NCBI RefSeq assembly: GCF_900172365.1
Contig: NZ_FWFJ01000014.1
Span: 1-64,000 of the forward strand
Length of the DNA: 64,000 nucleotides
Source: Roseovarius gaetbuli
GTDB taxonomy: Bacteria > Pseudomonadota > Alphaproteobacteria > Rhodobacterales > Rhodobacteraceae
Reading direction: 5' to 3'
The notes under the pieces are model-generated. The model did not search any database. It was not told where the DNA came from and saw only the letters and a list, made by a program, of their open reading frames with translations. This document shows, in pieces, positions 46,459 to 55,457 of this stretch (the first letter of the stretch is position 1; every line of letters starts with the position of its first letter). Made by a program: the position numbers and the translations under genes.

Positions 46459-47853
46459 TCACATCACCGGACGCCAGCCAAGCGAGCGCGGCCCCTTGCG
46501 TGACGGTTTTTGATCGCGCATCCTTTCGGCAATCCCAAGAAGCGTGCCCGCAAACAGCCATGTCAGCGGCGTCAGCGTCGCATTCGGCAGCATGTCAATC
46601 AGGTTGATCGCCAGCAAAAGCGCAACCGGCCCCAAAAGCGGCGAGATATCTTGCCACCCAAGACGGCGGGCATTGCCCCAGAGCATCAGGATCGGCAGGG
46701 CGATCAGGCCAAACTCGGCCATGTAGCCAACCCAGCCATAAATCCCGATCAGGATGATCCAACGCCCGTCGGTCACGGTTTCGATAATCCCTGTCACCGG
46801 ATTGAGGATGTGATTGCGCCCCCAGCTTCCCCAGCCGAAGAGCGGCTTGAGATAGGCACGCTCCATCAGGATATCCTCGTTATCCAGGCGAAAGCGGAGC
46901 GAATTCGCGCGCTCGGGGCTGGCGCGCCCGGCCTGTTCCAGCAACCAGTCGACCGGCACAAGCCCGGCGCCCTTGAGCACCGGATAGCTTATCGCGACAA
47001 GCACCATCGCCGCCGCGATCCGAAGCTGCAAGCGCACCGGCAGCAAAAGCGCCAGCGGCGCGAGGTAGATGCCATAGAGCAGCGAGCCAAGCGATTTGCA
47101 CAGCACCAGCACAACACCCAGATAAAGCGCCGCGCCGATCAGGGTGGCGCGACGGCGCCCATCGGCCTCGCGCGCCAAAGCAATCGCACAGGTGATCGAC
47201 ATGACCGTAAAGAACGCCACCCAAAGCCCGTGATACATGAACACGATCGGGCGAAACCCGCCATCACGGATCATCTGTTCGAAGTTGTGCTGGAAATAGC
47301 CGTAGATCCAGATGTTGAGCTGTGGCGACAGGCGCACCTCAAGCAGCATCGGCAGCGAATAGATCATCCCGCCGACAAACAGCGCGCCGACCAGTTCGCG
47401 CAGGCCCTGCGGCGTGGCCAGGATTTGGCGCGCCATCAGGAACGGCAGGATCAGGATGAACTGTAGCAGGACCAGCGCCACCATATCCTTGAGGCCCAGG
47501 GCGGGCAGGCCGATGCTGCCGTAAAACACCGGCTCTGTGTTGCCGAGAACGGTGGCAATGGGGCTGAAGATGAACAAGACGACGAGCGCCCTTGCCAGCC
47601 GCGCGCGCGGCAAGAGCGGCGCCTGACGGCCATAATAGAACAGGCAGATGGCAAAGGTGACAACGCTTGGCAGGGATTCCTTGGTCAGCGGCGGCATAAG
47701 AGGAAAGTCAAACGCGGCGGGCGGCGGCGGCAGGAACATATAGGCCCCGAGCAAAGACCAGATCAGCGCACGCTCGATCGGCCAGCGACGAAACATCACC
47801 AGCGTCACAAGCGGCCAGACCGCCAGCATGAGATAGGCCAAACCATTCGGCAT
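46459..47853 (-). CDS. Wzy-like O-antigen polymerase/ligase membrane protein
   Basis: 464 residues, about 10-12 membrane helices, with a large loop between helices near residues 290-345. It begins MPNGLAYLMLAVWPLVTLV. Low sequence similarity makes Wzy polymerase and WaaL ligase hard to separate; a Wzx, Wzz and priming transferase nearby favour polymerase. The loop includes PLFGWGSWGRNHILNP, reminiscent of O-antigen ligase-superfamily proteins. First gene of the minus-strand operon 47853-40746. Confidence 0.8.
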   Translation of the reverse strand: MPNGLAYLMLAVWPLVTLVMFRRWPIERALIWSLLGAYMFLPPPPAAFDFPLMPPLTKESLPSVVTFAICLFYYGRQAPLLPRARLARALVVLFIFSPIATVLGNTEPVFYGSIGLPALGLKDMVALVLLQFILILPFLMARQILATPQGLRELVGALFVGGMIYSLPMLLEVRLSPQLNIWIYGYFQHNFEQMIRDGGFRPIVFMYHGLWVAFFTVMSITCAIALAREADGRRRATLIGAALYLGVVLVLCKSLGSLLYGIYLAPLALLLPVRLQLRIAAAMVLVAISYPVLKGAGLVPVDWLLEQAGRASPERANSLRFRLDNEDILMERAYLKPLFGWGSWGRNHILNPVTGIIETVTDGRWIILIGIYGWVGYMAEFGLIALPILMLWGNARRLGWQDISPLLGPVALLLAINLIDMLPNATLTPLTWLFAGTLLGIAERMRDQKPSRKGPRSLGWRPVM

Positions 47854-48106
47854 AACGCGCCGGGCACCTCTTTTTGTTTACAACCACGCCATCTGTCGTT
47901 GATCAAAGCGCGGGCCAATTCGCGACCCTAGCGCGCCTCATTCCCCGCCCCGGCCCCACCGCGGGGTTGATTTCATGCTTACTCTATGCTCCAAAAGGTG
48001 CAGATATCAACAAATTCAACGTGCTAGCGTCCTATTCCGCGCATGGCATGCATCAATGCCCGCGTATCGGGCCAATTGTTTTGACAAGGGCAAGGATCGC
48101 CCCAGC
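47854..48106. promoter_or_regulatory. Divergent promoter region of polymerase and GT genes
   Basis: A 253-base gap with A+T-rich parts between the polymerase-like gene (minus) and a glycosyltransferase (plus). On the minus strand TTGATC and TGTAAA lie 18 bases apart just upstream of the polymerase gene and could be a weak promoter. An open frame crosses the gap on the plus strand but lacks a good start, and the ATG at 48107 has AAGGA 10 bases upstream. Confidence 0.4.
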
Positions 48107-49288
48107 ATGGCGCAGGCACAGCCCCTTCGGATCGCCTATTTGTGCGATCAAAGCCCCGAGGACCGGCACAGCTATTCCGGGGGCAACGCCCGTCTTTTGG
48201 CCACCCTGCGCGACCACGTCGGCGATGTCACCGTGCTTGGCTCGGGCTGGCATGCGGCCGAGCCCGTCCGACAGGCGATCGAGGCCCTGCCCGACAGCGT
48301 CACCATGCGCGCCCGTTGGCGGGCACATCTGGCGCTTGGGCGGGTGATCGCACGCGGTGTCGCCAATGACTTGCGACAGGGGCAATATGACGTGTTGTTC
48401 TGCGCCTATAGCTTTCACTCGCTGCATCGGCTGCGCCTGCCTTACCCCATGGTCACGGCCTATACATCCGACGCCACACCGACGGCTTACAAACGGTCCG
48501 AGGTGGGCGCGGCGTTCGGATCATTCCTCAAAGTGTCGCGATTGATCGACCCGCTGATCCTGCGCGCGGAACGCCAGGTGTTTCAGGCAAGCGACCTTTT
48601 GTTCTGGCCAAGCGAGTGGCTCAAGTCAGAGGCCGACCCGCTTTATGGGCTTGACCCGGCAAAGTCGCTTGTCGTGCCTTGGGGTGCCAATATCGCCGAC
48701 CCCGGTCGGCCCGACGCGCCCCCCCTCCTTGGGCAAGGCGCACCGATTTATCTTTTGGTTCTGGGGCGCGACTGGTTTGCCAAGGGTGGCCCAGTGGCGT
48801 TTGACACGATGAAGGCCCTGCGCGCCCTGGGCCATGATGCGCGGCTTACGGTCATCGGTTGTACCCCGCCCGAGTTTCACCGCAACGCCCATGTCACCGT
48901 GCACCCGCATCTGGACAAAGCCAAACCGGACGAGCGCGCGACGCTCGACGCCTGTCTCAAATCGGCGCATTTCATGGTGATGGCTTCGTTTGAATCCTAC
49001 GGCTTTGCCTTTTGCGAGGCCTCGGCGCATGGGCTTCCGTCGCTTTGCCTTAAGGTGGGGGGTGTGCCGGTGCGCGAGGGGGTGAACGGTCATGCCATTG
49101 CCGCCGAAGGCGACAGCGTGGCGGCCTTCACGTCGCTGATCACCGGCTATTTGCAAGATCCCGCCGCCTATTTCAGGCTGCGCGCCACCAGCCGACAGGA
49201 ATATGAAACCCGGCTTAATTGGCGTGCTTGGGGAGAAACGGTTCGCGCGCGCCTGGTCGAGGCACGCGCGCGTCTTGAGAGAGGCTAG
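48107..49288 (+). CDS. GT4-like glycosyltransferase
   Basis: 393 residues, GT-B fold. It starts MAQAQPLRIAYLCDQSPEDR, has YSGGNARLLATLRDHVGD, then a middle domain with VTAYTSDATPTAYKR, and C-terminal YLLVLGRDWFAKGGPVAFD and FESYGFAFCEASAHGLPSLC (EX7E-like). The length and layout match transferases found in roseobacter exopolysaccharide loci. It is convergent with the priming-transferase gene, with only a 4-base gap. Confidence 0.87.
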   Translation: MAQAQPLRIAYLCDQSPEDRHSYSGGNARLLATLRDHVGDVTVLGSGWHAAEPVRQAIEALPDSVTMRARWRAHLALGRVIARGVANDLRQGQYDVLFCAYSFHSLHRLRLPYPMVTAYTSDATPTAYKRSEVGAAFGSFLKVSRLIDPLILRAERQVFQASDLLFWPSEWLKSEADPLYGLDPAKSLVVPWGANIADPGRPDAPPLLGQGAPIYLLVLGRDWFAKGGPVAFDTMKALRALGHDARLTVIGCTPPEFHRNAHVTVHPHLDKAKPDERATLDACLKSAHFMVMASFESYGFAFCEASAHGLPSLCLKVGGVPVREGVNGHAIAAEGDSVAAFTSLITGYLQDPAAYFRLRATSRQEYETRLNWRAWGETVRARLVEARARLERG

Positions 49289-49292
49289 CCGA

Positions 49293-49982
49293 TCAGCAGC
49301 CGGTTCCGCAGAGCACCACGCGGAAGGTACGCAGCATCACCACCACATCGGTGACAAGCGACAGTTCCTTGAAATAGCTGTTGTCGAATTCTGCACGCTC
49401 GGCAAAGCTGCTTTCGTTGCGCACCGAGATTTGCCAGAAGCCGGTAATGCCCGGGCGCATGGCGAAATAGGCAAGGCCCGGATACATCACGCGTTGTGAC
49501 GGCATCATCGGACGCGGGCCGACAATCGACATATCGCCCTTGAGCACGTTGAAAAGCTGCGGCAGCTCGTCCAGCGATGTCTTGCGAATGATCCGCCCGA
49601 TGGTGGTGATCCGCGGGTCATGGCGCAGCTTCTGATGCTCGTCCCATTCGCGGCGATGCTCGGGGTTCGCATTCAGATAGGTTTCAAGCTGCGCCTCGGC
49701 ATCGGTGACCATGCTGCGCAATTTCCACATCCGGAAGGTCACGCCATTCCGGCCGACGCGGTTCTGCGCGAAAAACGGCGACTTCCCATCCAGGGCGACC
49801 AGCACCGCAAGCACCGCAACGACAGCGATGACCGGAACGGCCGCGACAAGGACAATCACGATGTCGATGAGGCGCTTGAAAAACCCTGTGTAAACCTGTG
49901 GTCGGCCACCCGGAACAGCAAAGGTTTGAATAAAATCGTTGGTATTCAGGCGTGGCTGCGCCCGAAGCATTCTAAAATTCAT
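49293..49982 (-). CDS. Undecaprenyl-phosphate sugar phosphotransferase (ExoY-like)
   Basis: 229 residues, bacterial sugar-transferase family. Unlike the long WbaP type it has a single N-terminal membrane helix (LIDIVIVLVAAVPVIAVVAV) and the catalytic domain: KSPFFAQNRVGRNG, FRMWKLRSMVTDAE, TSLDELPQLFNVLKGDMS, IVGPRPMMPSQ, ITGFWQISVRNESSFAER. It would start repeat-unit assembly by placing the first sugar (often galactose- or glucose-1-phosphate) on undecaprenyl phosphate. ATG 49982 follows GGGGAG by 7 bases. Its 5' region is unusually long. Confidence 0.92.
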   Translation of the reverse strand: MNFRMLRAQPRLNTNDFIQTFAVPGGRPQVYTGFFKRLIDIVIVLVAAVPVIAVVAVLAVLVALDGKSPFFAQNRVGRNGVTFRMWKLRSMVTDAEAQLETYLNANPEHRREWDEHQKLRHDPRITTIGRIIRKTSLDELPQLFNVLKGDMSIVGPRPMMPSQRVMYPGLAYFAMRPGITGFWQISVRNESSFAERAEFDNSYFKELSLVTDVVVMLRTFRVVLCGTGC

Positions 49983-50723
49983 GTTGGCACTCCCCAGAAG
50001 GACACGATCCCCAAACTCACTACCGTTACGCAGTCGGGCACCCCTTGCACCCGTCGGCGGCCGGACAGCCCGGCCGACGTCTTTCAATTGCGACCTAATT
50101 GCGGCACAAACTGCACCGAATTACGACGCTCCGGATCACACGTAATCCGAAGGTGCTGCATATGACATCAAGGTTGCTCGGCAGCCTTCTCGACAGATAG
50201 ACAGATGCCCCCACACCCACCTCGTCGGGAAAATTATTCAGCTTTTAAGCTAACTTACACAGGATCGCCTATAACGATAGAGCAAGTCAAGAACCCAGCA
50301 AAAACACAACCTTAGCGTTATTTGCGGCGCAAACCGTCGCCAAATTGACCCAAGGACAGCTTTGGCATTGCCGCAATTTTGCCCTGTTCGTTACCGTCCG
50401 GCTTCCCACCCTTTGTTCCCAATTTTGCCACATTTCAGCCCCAAAACGCAGCAAGACACTGTTGCCGAGGCGGCACCGCTTAACCACAGTCGCAGCAGCA
50501 ATTACGACCGCATGCGAAACAATGAATATGTATAGGCACCATTGCTTCGCATAAACGGGGAAAATGCGGTCGCCGATCCCCCAAATGCCCATTTAAGCGG
50601 CGGATACTGTCGCCACTTGCGAAACGCATGTGCGGGCCGGGGCCGACCTTCGCAATGCGAAGACGGCCCGCGACCGACCTGCCGCATCCTTGCCACAATT
50701 CTGACACCTTTAAAGAGAGTCTG
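49983..50723. promoter_or_regulatory. Long gene-free region upstream of the priming transferase
   Basis: About 740 bases without a convincing gene; with the following terminators, about 850 to the end of ilvE. Composition is lower in G+C near 50160-50330. On the minus strand TTGACT (complement at 50285-50290) is the only clear -35-like hexamer seen, without a good -10 partner. Short open frames on both strands lack Shine-Dalgarno sequences and family features. It could hold a long 5' leader, several operators, or an untranslated RNA; none is proven. Confidence 0.45.
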
Positions 50724-50742
50724 AAAAACGCCCCTCAGGGCG
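50724..50742 (-). terminator. Secondary terminator downstream of ilvE
   Basis: CGCCC (50729-50733) and GGGCG (50738-50742) with a 4-base loop, followed on the minus strand by TTTTT. It sits about 90 bases beyond the main ilvE terminator and may catch read-through. Confidence 0.5.
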
Positions 50743-50827
50743 CGTCGCTCACGAAACCGTGATCACCATCCCCGAATCACCCCTGTGAAAATGGGCAATC
50801 CGGACGAAATCAGGGGCTGGCGCATGC

Positions 50828-50859
50828 AAAAACGCCGCCCGAGACTATCCCGGACGGCG
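50828..50859 (-). terminator. ilvE intrinsic terminator
   Basis: Two 12-base arms (50833-50844 and 50848-50859), pairing with two G-T wobbles around a 3-base loop, are followed on the minus strand by TTTTT (50828-50832). It lies about 30 bases downstream of the ilvE stop. Confidence 0.8.
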
Positions 50860-50887
50860 TATGAAACCTGAGTTTTAAAAAGCTGTT

Positions 50888-51754
50888 TTAAGCGCGCACA
50901 AGCGCCTCATAGCCCTCGGAGATCTCGCGGGTCAGGGCGCCCACCTCGAAATTATAATCGCCGATCTGGCCCACCGGGGTCACCTCGGCGGCAGAGCCCG
51001 TCAGGAAGCACTGTTCAAAGCCCTCAAGCTCTTCGGGCATGATGTGGCGCTCATGAACCTTGATCTGGCGATCACGCAGCATGCCGATGACCGTCTGCCG
51101 GGTCAGCCCGTTGAGGATCGAATCCGGCAGCGGTGTGTGGATCTCGCCGTCCTTGACGAAGAAGATGTTCGCGCCGGTCGCCTCGGCGACATAGCCGCGA
51201 TAATCAAGGAACATCGCATCCGAACAGCCCTTGGCCTCGGCCGCGTGCTTGGACATGGTGCAGATCATGTAAAGACCGGCCGCCTTGGCCGCCACCGGGA
51301 TGGTCTCGGGGCTGGGGCGTTTCCACTTGGCGATATCAAGCTTGGCGCCCTTCATCTTGGCGTCGCCATAATAGTTGCCCCATTCCCAGGCGGTGACCGC
51401 CATGCGGATCGGGTTGCGCGAGGCCGCAACGCCCATGTCTTCGCCCGCGCCACGGAACGCGACGACGCGCAGATAGGCGTTGGTGAGATTGTTGGCATCG
51501 AGCACCGCGCGCTTGGCCGCCTCGATCTCATCCACGGTATAAGGAATCGCCATATCCATAAGCTCGCCCGACTTCAAAAGCCGCGCCGAGTGTTCGCGGC
51601 TTTTGAACACCTTGCCATCATAACAGCGCTCGCCCTCGAAAACTGAGCTGGCATAGTGCAGCGCATGGGTCAGGATGTGGACATTGGCATCACGCCAATC
51701 GACAAGGCCACCATCCATCCAGATCTTTCCGTCGCGATCATCATAGCCAGACAT
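50888..51754 (-). CDS. ilvE: Branched-chain amino acid aminotransferase
   Basis: 288 residues, class IV PLP transaminase that makes leucine, isoleucine and valine from their keto acids. Motifs: KIWMDGGLVDWRDANVHILTH, ASSVFEGERCYDG, the PLP lysine K157 in PVAAKAAGLY, DAMFLDYRGYVAEATGANIF, and ILNGLTRQTVIGM with the conserved NG-TR segment. The second of two adjacent ATGs is chosen (7 bases from GGAG; MSGYDDRDGK is the family-type start). It is transcribed divergently from petP and is not linked to other ilv genes here. Confidence 0.94.
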   Translation of the reverse strand: MSGYDDRDGKIWMDGGLVDWRDANVHILTHALHYASSVFEGERCYDGKVFKSREHSARLLKSGELMDMAIPYTVDEIEAAKRAVLDANNLTNAYLRVVAFRGAGEDMGVAASRNPIRMAVTAWEWGNYYGDAKMKGAKLDIAKWKRPSPETIPVAAKAAGLYMICTMSKHAAEAKGCSDAMFLDYRGYVAEATGANIFFVKDGEIHTPLPDSILNGLTRQTVIGMLRDRQIKVHERHIMPEELEGFEQCFLTGSAAEVTPVGQIGDYNFEVGALTREISEGYEALVRA

Positions 51755-51786
51755 CATCCGTCTCCTCTTGACTGTCTTTGCATTTG

Positions 51787-51812
51787 TTGCGCAAATTCCG
51801 TCCGTTTCGGAC
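51787..51812. promoter_or_regulatory. Two palindromes in the ilvE/petP intergenic region
   Basis: TTGCGCAA at 51787-51794 is a perfect 8-bp palindrome, and GTCCG-TTT-CGGAC at 51800-51812 is a perfect 5-3-5 inverted repeat. Both lie in the 5' leader of ilvE and upstream of petP. They are candidates for binding sites of the MarR-type PetP or PetR; this is inference. Confidence 0.4.
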
Positions 51813-51853
51813 ATAAAGTTACGTTAAAACTGAGATTCGCTACCAGTTTGACC

Positions 51854-51882
51854 TTGGAATGTCAATAAAGCTGACTTAATAT
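51854..51882 (+). promoter_or_regulatory. Probable sigma-70-type promoter of petP-petR
   Basis: TTGGAA (51854-51859) and TAATAT (51877-51882) are separated by exactly 17 bases, about 40 bases before the petP start. The surrounding DNA is A+T rich. Confidence 0.55.
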
Positions 51883-51920
51883 GAAATATATCGCGTGAGT
51901 ATTGTGAACGGAGACGGGTC

Positions 51921-52418
51921 ATGGCCGAATTTCAGGGTGGCGAAAACCTTCTGTTTCTGACCGATGAACAGCTGCGCCAGGGTATCGAGGCGATGTTCTT
52001 TGCCTATCGCGGCTTTACCGCCGATCCCGACCGCATTCTGGCCACCATGGCCTATGGGCGCGCACATCACCGGGCGATCCACTTTATCTCGCGCAGCCCC
52101 GGCACCACGGTCAACAACCTGCTTGCGATCCTCGGGGTGACCAAGCAATCGCTCAACCGGGTGCTGCGGGCCCTGGTCGAGGATGGGCTTGTCGATAGCA
52201 GGGTCGGCAAAAGCGACAAGCGCGAACGTCATCTTTACCTGACCGAAGAGGGCGAGGCGCTTGAACGCAAGCTGTCGGATGCCCAACGCGCCCGCATGCG
52301 CGCCGCTTACCGCGCGGCGGGGCCGCAGGCGGTGGCCGGGTTTCGTCAGGTGCTGGAGGCGATGATGGACCCCGACATGCGCCGCCGTTATTACGCTATC
52401 AGGGAGACTGACGCATGA
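51921..52418 (+). CDS. petP: MarR-family transcriptional regulator, PetP-like
   Basis: 165 residues with a winged-helix MarR domain: TTVNNLLAILGVTKQSLNRV as helix-turn-helix and DSRVGKSDKRERHLYLTEEG as the wing. Its length and its coupling to an OmpR-type regulator match PetP of Rhodobacter capsulatus, known with PetR from the region upstream of the bc1-complex genes. Here no petABC genes follow. GGAG lies 7 bases before the start, and the stop overlaps the next gene by four bases (ATGA). Confidence 0.85.
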   Translation: MAEFQGGENLLFLTDEQLRQGIEAMFFAYRGFTADPDRILATMAYGRAHHRAIHFISRSPGTTVNNLLAILGVTKQSLNRVLRALVEDGLVDSRVGKSDKRERHLYLTEEGEALERKLSDAQRARMRAAYRAAGPQAVAGFRQVLEAMMDPDMRRRYYAIRETDA

Positions 52419-53116
52419 CCGGGCCTGCACCACACCTGTTGATCGTCGATGATGACGAACGCATTCGCGGCCTGCTGCGCAAGTTTCTGATGCGGCACGG
52501 GTTTCTGGTGTCCGTCGCCCGCGATGCGGCCCATGCCCGCCGGGTGCTGGCGGGGCTGGATTTTGACCTTATCGTGATGGATGTGATGATGCCCGGCGAA
52601 AGCGGGATCGACCTGACGCGCGCGCTGCGTGAAACCCATAGCACGCCGATCCTTCTTCTGACGGCGCGCGGCGAAACCCCGGATCGCATCGAGGGGCTTG
52701 AGGCCGGTGCCGACGATTACCTGGCAAAACCCTTCGAGCCGAAAGAGCTTTTGCTTCGGATCAACGCGATCCTGCGCCGGATGCCGGAGCCAGAGCCGGA
52801 CAATGCCGCGCCCAAGGTCGTGCAGATGGGCCCGGTGCGCTATGACATCGAGCGCGCAGAGCTTAGTCGCGGCGGCACGCCGATCCGGCTGACTGCGACC
52901 GAGGTTCAGCTTATGCGCATCTTTGCCGAGAACCTGCGCCAGCCGGTGACGCGCACCAAGCTTGTCGAGGATCTTGGGCGCGACGGCGGTCAGGCCCAGG
53001 AACGCGCTGTTGACGTGCAGATCACGCGTCTGCGCCGCAAGATCGAATCCGACCCCAAGCAGCCGCGCTATCTTCAGACCGTGCGCGGCGAGGGCTATAT
53101 GCTGTCGCCCGACTAG
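52415..53116 (+). CDS. petR: OmpR-family response regulator, PetR-like
   Basis: 233 residues: receiver domain with the acidic pocket LLIVDDDERIRG, phospho-acceptor Asp56 in LIVMDVMMPGESG, Thr and Lys in LLTARGE and LAKPFEP; then a winged-helix DNA-binding domain from about 135, ending RYLQTVRGEGYMLSPD. No sensor kinase is adjacent, so its partner is encoded elsewhere. R. capsulatus PetR was reported as needed for photosynthetic and respiratory growth, which suggests an important envelope or energy role; that link is by homology only. Confidence 0.88.
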   Translation: MTGPAPHLLIVDDDERIRGLLRKFLMRHGFLVSVARDAAHARRVLAGLDFDLIVMDVMMPGESGIDLTRALRETHSTPILLLTARGETPDRIEGLEAGADDYLAKPFEPKELLLRINAILRRMPEPEPDNAAPKVVQMGPVRYDIERAELSRGGTPIRLTATEVQLMRIFAENLRQPVTRTKLVEDLGRDGGQAQERAVDVQITRLRRKIESDPKQPRYLQTVRGEGYMLSPD

Positions 53117-53254
53117 GCAGTTACACGCTTAAGTGATCGCGCGACCCCACTCTATGATTGAAACGAGGGCCCCTCGGCAGGCATGCTGCGGGCACCTGAA
53201 CACATGCAGGTTTATGCATGAAAGAGTTCGTCATAAATATATAGGGAGATGACC

Positions 53255-53752
53255 ATGAAATTCGGAAAATTCATCGGGGCCGCCACGCTTGGCCTATCGA
53301 TGCTGGCAAGCGTCGCACTGGCCGAACAGGTCTCGGTCAAGGCGGTGATGGTACCGCAGGAACAGATGAAATTCGACATGAATGATGGCACCAAGCATTT
53401 CGTCCTTGCGGTGCATCGTCAGGGGGATGCCACCGGCGACGGCCCGCTGGCAGGGGCCAAGGTCGACGAATTTGGCTGGCATGACATCAACCCGCCGATG
53501 GCCGGTGATCCGCGCGGCTATCTGCGCTTTGAAACGGAAACGGGCGATGTTGCGGTCGTCAAATTCACCGTCCGCGCCGTGTTCATGAAGGGCGAGGACA
53601 AGCCCGCGCTGCATGACAACGGGTTTTGGGAGCTGACCAGTGGCACCGGTATCTTTGCCGGAAAACGCGGCGTTGGCGCGCTTGAAATTCATCCCGCGGG
53701 CGGGCCGAATCGTGAATTCACGCTGACAGGTGTGATCGACGACGCCCCGTAA
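53255..53752 (+). CDS. Conserved periplasmic protein of unknown function
   Basis: 165 residues with a clear Sec signal peptide (MKFGKFIGAATLGLSMLASV, cleavage after ALA). The mature part is beta-rich and ends GPNREFTLTGVIDDAP; segments include FDMNDGTKHFVLAVHRQG and TGIFAGKRGVGALEIHP. I do not recognise a family. The ATG at 53255 is chosen because AGGGAG lies 6 bases upstream; ATG 53249 in the same frame would leave no ribosome site. It stands alone between petR and leuC and is followed by an intergenic repeat element. Confidence 0.75.
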   Translation: MKFGKFIGAATLGLSMLASVALAEQVSVKAVMVPQEQMKFDMNDGTKHFVLAVHRQGDATGDGPLAGAKVDEFGWHDINPPMAGDPRGYLRFETETGDVAVVKFTVRAVFMKGEDKPALHDNGFWELTSGTGIFAGKRGVGALEIHPAGGPNREFTLTGVIDDAP

Positions 53753-53769
53753 GAGCGAAGCCCGGTGAT

Positions 53770-53827
53770 GGGGGCGCCGCCCCCGTCGCCCAAGGGCGAC
53801 TCCCCCGGGATATTTGGGGCAAGAAGA
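53770..53827. repeat. Intergenic hairpin pair with roseobacter-type motif
   Basis: Two adjacent hairpins: GGGGGC-GCC-GCCCCC (53770-53784) and GTCGCCC-AA-GGGCGAC (53785-53800), followed by TCCCCCGGGATATTTGGGGC and AAGAAGA. This arrangement resembles an intergenic element that recurs in roseobacter genomes. It follows the periplasmic-protein gene, so it may also act as a terminator, although no T-run is present. The rest of the gap up to leuC (53828-54050) shows only a 28-codon open frame with no ribosome site. Confidence 0.55.
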
Positions 53828-54050
53828 ACTCGGGGAGAAAGATTGATTGGGGCTGCATTATAAGGGCCCCTTGATAGACTCGGGCGGGCGCTGTATCTGC
53901 TCTGGCATGATACCGATTTTTGACATGGATGACCGCGCGCGCCTGCCTTGGCGTTTCTTTGGTGCGACGCTTACAATTCTTGCCCGCCTATGAGGCGCGC
54001 AACGCCCTGTCACATCTGAAAACCAGCCACTAGAGAACGGGAGAGGACAC

Positions 54051-55457
54051 ATGTCCCCCAAGACGCTTTATGATAAAATCTGGGATGCCCATGTCGCCCA
54101 CGAGGCCGACGATGGCACCTGCCTGCTTTATATCGACCGCCACCTTGTGCATGAGGTCACCAGCCCGCAGGCCTTTGAAGGGCTGCGGATGACCAACCGC
54201 ACGGTGCGCGCGCCGGACAAGACCATTGCCGTGCCGGACCACAACGTGCCCACCACGCTTGACCGTGCCAATGCCGCCACCATGACCGAAGACAGCCGCA
54301 TTCAGGTTGAGGCGCTTGACAAGAACGCCAAGGATTTCGGCATTCACTATTATCCGGTGTCGGACGTGCGCCAGGGCATCGTGCATATCGTCGGCCCCGA
54401 GCAGGGCTGGACCTTGCCGGGCATGACCGTGGTCTGCGGCGACAGCCACACCGCCACCCATGGCGCGTTCGGCGCTTTGGCCCATGGCATCGGCACGTCC
54501 GAGGTTGAGCATGTTCTGGCGACCCAGACGCTGATCCAGCGCAAGGGCAAGAACATGAAGGTCGAGATCACCGGCAAGCTGCGCCCCGGTGTGACGGCCA
54601 AGGATATCACCCTCTCGGTGATTGGTGTGACCGGCACGGCCGGCGGCACCGGCTATGTGATCGAATATTGTGGCGAGGCCATTCGCGACCTCAGCATGGA
54701 AGGCCGCATGACCGTCTGTAACATGGCGATCGAGGGTGGCGCGCGCGCCGGTCTTATTGCGCCGGATGAAAAGACCTTTGAGTATTGCATGGGTCGCCCG
54801 CATGCGCCGAAAGGCGCGCAGTGGGAAGCCGCGCTTGCCTGGTGGAAAACGCTCTATTCCGATGATGATGCGCATTGGGACAAGGTTGTCACCCTCAAGG
54901 GCGAGGATATCGCCCCCGTGGTCACCTGGGGCACCAGCCCCGAGGATGTCTTGCCGATCACCGCAAACGTGCCCTCGGCGTCGGATTTCACCGGCGGCAA
55001 GGTAGATGCGGCGCAGCGCAGCCTTGATTACATGGGCCTGACCCCCGGCACCCCGCTAAGCGACGTCGAGATCGACACCGTCTTTATCGGGTCCTGCACC
55101 AACGGGCGGATCGAAGATCTGCGTGCGGCTGCGGCGATCCTCAAGGGTAAGAAGGTCAAGGACGGCATTCGCGCGATGATCGTGCCCGGCTCTGGCCTTG
55201 TGCGCGCGCAGGCCGAGGAAGAAGGCCTTGCCGATATCTTCAAGGAGGCCGGCTTTGAATGGCGTCTGGCGGGATGTTCGATGTGTCTTGCGATGAACCC
55301 CGATCAGCTGTCACCCGGCGAGCGCTGTGCGGCCACGTCGAACCGCAACTTCGAGGGCCGCCAGGGCCGCGGCGGACGCACGCACCTGATGAGCCCCGCC
55401 ATGGCGGCGGCAGCGGCGATAACCGGCAAACTGACCGATGTTCGGGAGATGATGTAA
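54051..55457 (+). CDS. leuC: 3-Isopropylmalate dehydratase large subunit
   Basis: 468 residues; isomerises 2- to 3-isopropylmalate in leucine synthesis together with LeuD. The [4Fe-4S] ligands are Cys349 ([10 protein letters not shown]), Cys409 and Cys412 ([16 protein letters not shown]). Other landmarks: [11 protein letters not shown] at the N-terminus, [26 protein letters not shown] lies just before the ATG. The stop TAA overlaps the leuD start by one base (TAATG). leuB lies 5 kb away, with four unrelated genes between. Confidence 0.98.
   Translation: MSPKTLYDKIWDAHVAHEADDGTCLLYIDRHLVHEVTSPQAFEGLRMTNRTVRAPDKTIAVPDHNVPTTLDRANAATMTEDSRIQVEALDKNAKDFGIHYYPVSDVRQGIVHIVGPEQGWTLPGMTVVCGDSHTATHGAFGALAHGIGTSEVEHVLATQTLIQRKGKNMKVEITGKLRPGVTAKDITLSVIGVTGTAGGTGYVIEYCGEAIRDLSMEGRMTVCNMAIEGGARAGLIAPDEKTFEYCMGRPHAPKGAQWEAALAWWKTLYSDDDAHWDKVVTLKGEDIAPVVTWGTSPEDVLPITANVPSASDFTGGKVDAAQRSLDYMGLTPGTPLSDVEIDTVFIGSCTNGRIEDLRAAAAILKGKKVKDGIRAMIVPGSGLVRAQAEEEGLADIFKEAGFEWRLAGCSMCLAMNPDQLSPGERCAATSNRNFEGRQGRGGRTHLMSPAMAAAAAITGKLTDVREMM

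Noticed and set aside
50345-50554. Small plus-strand open frame in the long gap
   Set aside because: No ribosome site, Cys/His/Ser-rich composition without a family; not supported as a gene.
53908-53994. 28-codon plus-strand open frame before leuC
   Set aside because: No ribosome site and no recognisable product; could be a leader peptide but there is no run of Leu codons as in an attenuator.
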